Assembly: GCA_016282055.1 (NCBI GenBank)
Contig: JAEEJT010000187.1
Span: 1 to 7,517 of the forward strand
Origin: Bacilli bacterium
GTDB taxonomy: Bacteria > Bacillota_I > Bacilli_A > ML615J-28 > CAG-698
Direction of reading: 5' to 3'
DNA length: 7,517 bases
The stretch's first letter is position 1; every line of letters starts with the position of its first letter. The notes under the pieces are model-generated. The model did no database searches, had not been told where the DNA came from, and saw only the letters and a list, made by a program, of their open reading frames with translations. Positions 4,930 through 7,517 of the stretch are shown here, piece by piece. Made by a program: the position numbers and the translations under genes.

Positions 4930-5832
4930 TTATAACCCTAATAATTTTTTCCAAGTAGTTTTACCTGCTGTTATAACACCATCAATATTTTTAGTATTAC
5001 TAAATTTAACAACATATGTTTGATATTTCATTACTGCTTTTGTCATATTAGGACCGAAACTAGGAGTTTTTCCATTATCAGCTTCGATACTACCAGAGTA
5101 ATATCCTAATGCTTTCATATATCTTTCTAATGGTGTTACCAATTTATTATTTTTATTGATTGTTGCTGATATGGTAATTGTTTTTGATAATGCTTCTTTT
5201 GCATTTTTTACACCTAATAATTTACATACATCTGCTATAAAATTATCCTGTGTATAAACTGGACTACTAGCAGTAGTATTTATATTATTAATATTAGATT
5301 CTGATAAAACTTTTTGAAGTTTAATTTTAAAATCTGCCCAAGCTTTATTATCCATAAAATATACTGGGCAATGCTTACCTGTAACATCAAAATGTCTATA
5401 AACATTATTAATACTGATATTATATTTTTTCATTATTACTTTACATAATGCTAAAGTGTTTTCCAATGTTTTTTCAGATACATTATTCTTCCCATCCTTT
5501 AATGTATCACACATTTCTATACTAATAGAATTTGCATTTGTAATCTTTTTGTACATTGTTCCGCCACCAGTTTTAGCACAGTCATTCCATTTAGAACCAC
5601 CAACTGCATATGCTATATAATTATCTGGAACACTTTGAGTAACAGAATCATCATCTACAATATAGTTAGCAGATGCTTTTACAACTTTATTTTTAAAATA
5701 TCTACCATTAGCTTCATCTGTATCACCATCATTAGCAGTGAAATGAAGAATTAAATATATAATTTTACTTGTTGATCTTGAAGAGCCATAATTTGCTCTT
5801 GCTGCCAAATTTTGTTTTAATGTATATGCCAT
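4930..5832 (-). CDS. Endolysin: N-acetylmuramoyl-L-alanine amidase (Amidase_2) with C-terminal binding domain
   Basis: This 300-aa phage lysin should cut the amide bond between N-acetylmuramic acid and L-alanine of peptidoglycan. The catalytic domain spans about residues 1-175. ILHFTANDGDTDEANGRYF carries putative zinc ligand His30; SISIEMCD has Glu106; YRHFDVTGKHCP supplies His147 and Cys155, the pattern of the zinc-dependent T7-lysozyme-like amidase family. After a Ser/Asn/Thr linker (about 176-192), residues 195-300 form a peptidoglycan-binding-like module (ERYMKALGYYSGSIEAD, FGPNMTKAVMKYQ, DGVITAGKTTWKKLLGL), a type common in clostridial phage lysins. There is no signal peptide, so a holin, not seen here, would be needed. 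GGAGGG about 7 nt before the ATG fixes the start. It lies downstream of the diguanylate cyclase, with a possible promoter between them. Confidence 0.93.
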   Translation of the reverse strand: MAYTLKQNLAARANYGSSRSTSKIIYLILHFTANDGDTDEANGRYFKNKVVKASANYIVDDDSVTQSVPDNYIAYAVGGSKWNDCAKTGGGTMYKKITNANSISIEMCDTLKDGKNNVSEKTLENTLALCKVIMKKYNISINNVYRHFDVTGKHCPVYFMDNKAWADFKIKLQKVLSESNINNINTTASSPVYTQDNFIADVCKLLGVKNAKEALSKTITISATINKNNKLVTPLERYMKALGYYSGSIEADNGKTPSFGPNMTKAVMKYQTYVVKFSNTKNIDGVITAGKTTWKKLLGL

Positions 5833-5857
5833 GATATATCCCTCCTAAAAATTAAAT

Positions 5858-5887
5858 ATCATACATTTTATTTATATTAGTGTGTAA
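5858..5887 (-). promoter_or_regulatory. Possible promoter of the endolysin gene
   Basis: Reading leftward, TTACAC (5882-5887) is followed by an 18-bp spacer and TATGAT (5858-5863), 12 nt before the GGAGGG ribosome binding site. The -35 match is modest, and the AT-rich background makes chance matches likely. It would let the lysin be expressed independently of the cyclase. Confidence 0.35.
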
Positions 5888-5894
5888 CATACCA

Positions 5895-6758
5895 CTATAA
5901 TCTTTCAATATTTCTTTCTCTTTTAATTTCATACATTCTATAGTCTGCTAATTTTATTAATTTTTCAATACTTAGTACTTCAGAATATATAGCATTCCCT
6001 ATAGAACAATTTATTTTTATTTCTGGATGATTTAATATAGAAATAGAATTAAAAGCATCTTGAATCATATTTTTGTAAATTTCTATTTCTTGTTTATTTT
6101 TAAACTGTTTTACAACAATAAATTCATCTCCACCTTGGCGAGCTATAATTGCAGTACTGTTAAATGATTTTAACAAACTTTTTGATACAGATACAAGTAC
6201 TTCATCTCCAATATCATGTCCATAATTATCGTTAAATATTTTAAATTTATCAATATCAAAAAAGAATAATACAAAATCGATATTATTATTTTTATAAGAT
6301 TCTTCATAATATAATAACTCATTATCTAATCCTCTTCTATTAGATAATTTTGTTAAAGAATCTGTCATTGCTTCATTGGCCAAATTATTTAGTTTTAATA
6401 TTTCTTTAGTGTTATCCCTAAAATATCCCCATAATCCAATAATATTATTACAATTATCATATAATGGAAATTTATTTGCAATTATATATCTCATTTGTCC
6501 TTTAATTATACAAGTTCCTTGAAGATTTTTTACATAATATCCTTCTTTTATTACTTTTTCTTCTTCTTTTTTAAATGGTTCAGGATCTATATGCCAATTC
6601 ATATCTTCATCTGTTTTACCAATAATATTATGTAATGTAAAGTCATAATAATTAAGAAATGATTTATTAGCGCCTAAAAATCTTCTATTAATATCTTTCC
6701 AAAATATACACATTCCTATATTATTTAATATATTATTAAGCAAAAGATCATTATTCAT
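5895..6758 (-). CDS. PAS-GGDEF diguanylate cyclase lacking the I-site
   Basis: This soluble 287-aa protein is predicted to make cyclic di-GMP from two GTP. A PAS-like sensor occupies about residues 8-115 (GMCIFWKDINRRFLGANKSFL, DNIIGLWGYFRDNT-type ending). The GGDEF domain covers about 128-287: MTDSLTKLSNRR at its start, metal-binding FFFDIDKFKIFND, the intact GGDEF motif at 209-213 and a SIGNAIY segment near 252-258. The RxxD product-inhibition site expected at 200-203 reads NSTA, so feedback inhibition is probably absent. No membrane helices or EAL domain are seen. The ATG at 6758 is preferred; an upstream TTG at 6770 is almost on top of the AAAAGGA ribosome binding site, although spacing to the ATG is long. 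It lies between a terminator and the endolysin. It is an unusual cargo for a phage structural/lysis region. Confidence 0.9.
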   Translation of the reverse strand: MNNDLLLNNILNNIGMCIFWKDINRRFLGANKSFLNYYDFTLHNIIGKTDEDMNWHIDPEPFKKEEEKVIKEGYYVKNLQGTCIIKGQMRYIIANKFPLYDNCNNIIGLWGYFRDNTKEILKLNNLANEAMTDSLTKLSNRRGLDNELLYYEESYKNNNIDFVLFFFDIDKFKIFNDNYGHDIGDEVLVSVSKSLLKSFNSTAIIARQGGDEFIVVKQFKNKQEIEIYKNMIQDAFNSISILNHPEIKINCSIGNAIYSEVLSIEKLIKLADYRMYEIKRERNIERL

Positions 6759-6812
6759 AAAACATACCAATCCTTTTTATATAATATTATATAAATGTAA
6801 AAATTGTAGAAA

Positions 6813-6843
6813 ATTCCTGAAGGGTCAATGACCCTTCAGGAAT
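6813..6843 (-). terminator. Terminator at the left edge of the right bouquet
   Basis: Stem ATTCCTGAAGGGT (6813-6825) pairs perfectly with 6831-6843 around a 5-nt loop. Leftward it is followed by TTTCTACAATTTTT, a good U-tract. It lies 32 nt past the stop of the leftward cassette and separates it from the cyclase gene. Confidence 0.8.
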
Positions 6844-6875
6844 AATATATAAATATATATTTAATATAATTTAGC

Positions 6876-7238
6876 TTATAAAATATATGACATACTAATT
6901 ATTAACCACCTACCATCTGTTGCTTCTGTATTTAGTTGTATTCTTCCATCATTAATTACAACTACATAACCTATTCTAGAATTTCCAGATGCATCCAAAA
7001 GAGTACAAGTGGCACGTGCATTAACATGTGGAATATATTTATTTGGAACTGTACCAACAATTTGTGTTCCAGAAGGAATTATACTAGAATATAATCCACT
7101 AAATGATATTACTACAATATTATTAACTTTGGTAATTTTATTAATAGTTTGAGTTGTTGCTCCTTCAATATTTATTGAATTAATATCATCAATTAAATCA
7201 TTATTGTACATTATTTTATTTTTGTTAGAATTGCACAT
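6876..7238 (-). CDS. Silent tail-fibre tip cassette R1 (MYNNDL class)
   Basis: The leader is MCNSNKNKIMYNNDLI, identical to that of the cassette at 49-438. The rest (about 105 residues) is a typical-looking phage receptor-binding head: TKVNNIVVISFSG, SIIPSGTQIVGTVPNKYIP, then LLDASGNSRIGYVVVINDGRIQL and a last strand LIISMSYIL. The 'xGYVVINxDGxI' style segment is familiar from tail-fibre and baseplate receptor-binding proteins of phages of Firmicutes. It aligns by eye with cassette M4. No ribosome binding site precedes the ATG, which lies inside the central site. A terminator follows 32 nt after the stop. Confidence 0.78.
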   Translation of the reverse strand: MCNSNKNKIMYNNDLIDDINSINIEGATTQTINKITKVNNIVVISFSGLYSSIIPSGTQIVGTVPNKYIPHVNARATCTLLDASGNSRIGYVVVINDGRIQLNTEATDGRWLIISMSYIL

Positions 7239-7249
7239 TAATGATTTAG
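7191..7249. repeat. Central recombination-like site, right bouquet (core 7195-7247)
   Basis: It is identical over 59 bp to 391-449 and in the same orientation, exactly 6,800 bp away, while flanking cassette sequences differ. Arms 7195-7210 and 7232-7247 form the same imperfect dyad. Perfect identity between two distant non-coding-constrained copies in a diverged cassette set suggests recent exchange or selection for recombinase recognition. Confidence 0.8.
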
Positions 7250-7517
7250 GGTATCATCAGTTAGCAATGATTGATACTTCTCAAGGTTTATCATTAACAA
7301 TTGGTTCTCAAATTTCTAATTATAATGTTTTATCAATAGCTGCAGTATGTAGTGTCGGAAGTGGGCAGACTGGAGTGATATATCAGACAATTCCAACCAC
7401 CGCATTAATTCCTAATTCCCATGTTGAAGAAGGTGGCTCAGCTTCCGACAATCATCTACGTTTTGCAGTTGATAATAATAAAAATATTATATTAGAGGAT
7501 TTTCACTTTAATGGTAC
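7204..7517 (+). CDS. Silent tail-fibre tip cassette R2, 3' end outside the window
   Basis: The rightward frame is open from a TTG at 7204 inside the site, reading LHINDLGYHQLAMIDTSQG from 7231, and continues without a stop to the window end (about 95 codons after the junction). The visible body includes SLTIGSQISNYNVLSIAAVC, QTIPTTALIPNSHVEEGG and FAVDNNKNIILEDFHFNG. It is Ser/Asn-rich and beta-like, matching the other tips in composition and not in obvious sequence. No ribosome binding site is seen. It is partial only because of the window limit. Confidence 0.7.
   Translation, partial: MYIILFLLELHINDLGYHQLAMIDTSQGLSLTIGSQISNYNVLSIAAVCSVGSGQTGVIYQTIPTTALIPNSHVEEGGSASDNHLRFAVDNNKNIILEDFHFNG

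Noticed and set aside
6756..6770. TTG at 6770 as start of the cyclase
   Set aside because: It would leave almost no spacing from AAAAGGA. The ATG at 6758 begins a more typical PAS N-terminus, though its spacing is long, so this is not settled.
391..7249. The repeated sites as a CRISPR array
   Set aside because: Copies are kilobases apart, in both orientations and lie inside coding frames; there are no regular spacers and no cas genes.

Overview
The window is very AT-rich (G+C estimated by eye at roughly a quarter) with standard-code genes, short intergenic gaps and GGAGG-type ribosome binding sites. It carries a phage-type cell-wall amidase and many phage tail-fibre-tip fragments. This suggests a phage, prophage or phage-plasmid of a low-GC Firmicute, most likely Clostridium or a relative. 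The host call is inference from composition and endolysin type.

The dominant feature is three 'bouquets' of tail-fibre/receptor-binding C-terminal cassettes (11 cassettes, the last cut by the window edge). In each bouquet the cassettes diverge from one central 53-bp imperfect dyad site. The left bouquet (6-1375) has one cassette leftward and two rightward around site 395-447. The middle bouquet (2705-4923) has three leftward and three rightward around site 3825-3877. The right bouquet (6813 to window end) has one each way around site 7195-7247. The site is open for translation in both directions. One strand gives a peptide ending MYNNDL, the other a peptide ending LHINDL, so every cassette begins with one of these or a close variant. 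The cassettes lack their own ribosome binding sites and look like silent donor 3' ends for a fibre gene elsewhere. The outer edge of each bouquet is a hairpin terminator. The left and right sites are identical over 59 bp and in direct orientation; the middle one is inverted, with 3 mismatches. This is the layout expected of a shufflon-like or multi-site inversion system. Neither a recombinase nor the constant N-terminal fibre gene is in the window.

Between the bouquets lie ordinary leftward genes. At 1608-2606 three small genes of unknown function form an operon with a promoter and a possible operator near 2649-2695, followed by a hairpin and a truncated ORF remnant (1386-1559). At 4930-6758 are an N-acetylmuramoyl-L-alanine amidase endolysin and, upstream of it, a PAS-GGDEF diguanylate cyclase that lacks the inhibitory I-site. 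The module as a whole pairs lysis, c-di-GMP signalling and a reservoir of alternative receptor-binding tips. The working model is that site-specific recombination swaps tips onto an expressed fibre to change host range.
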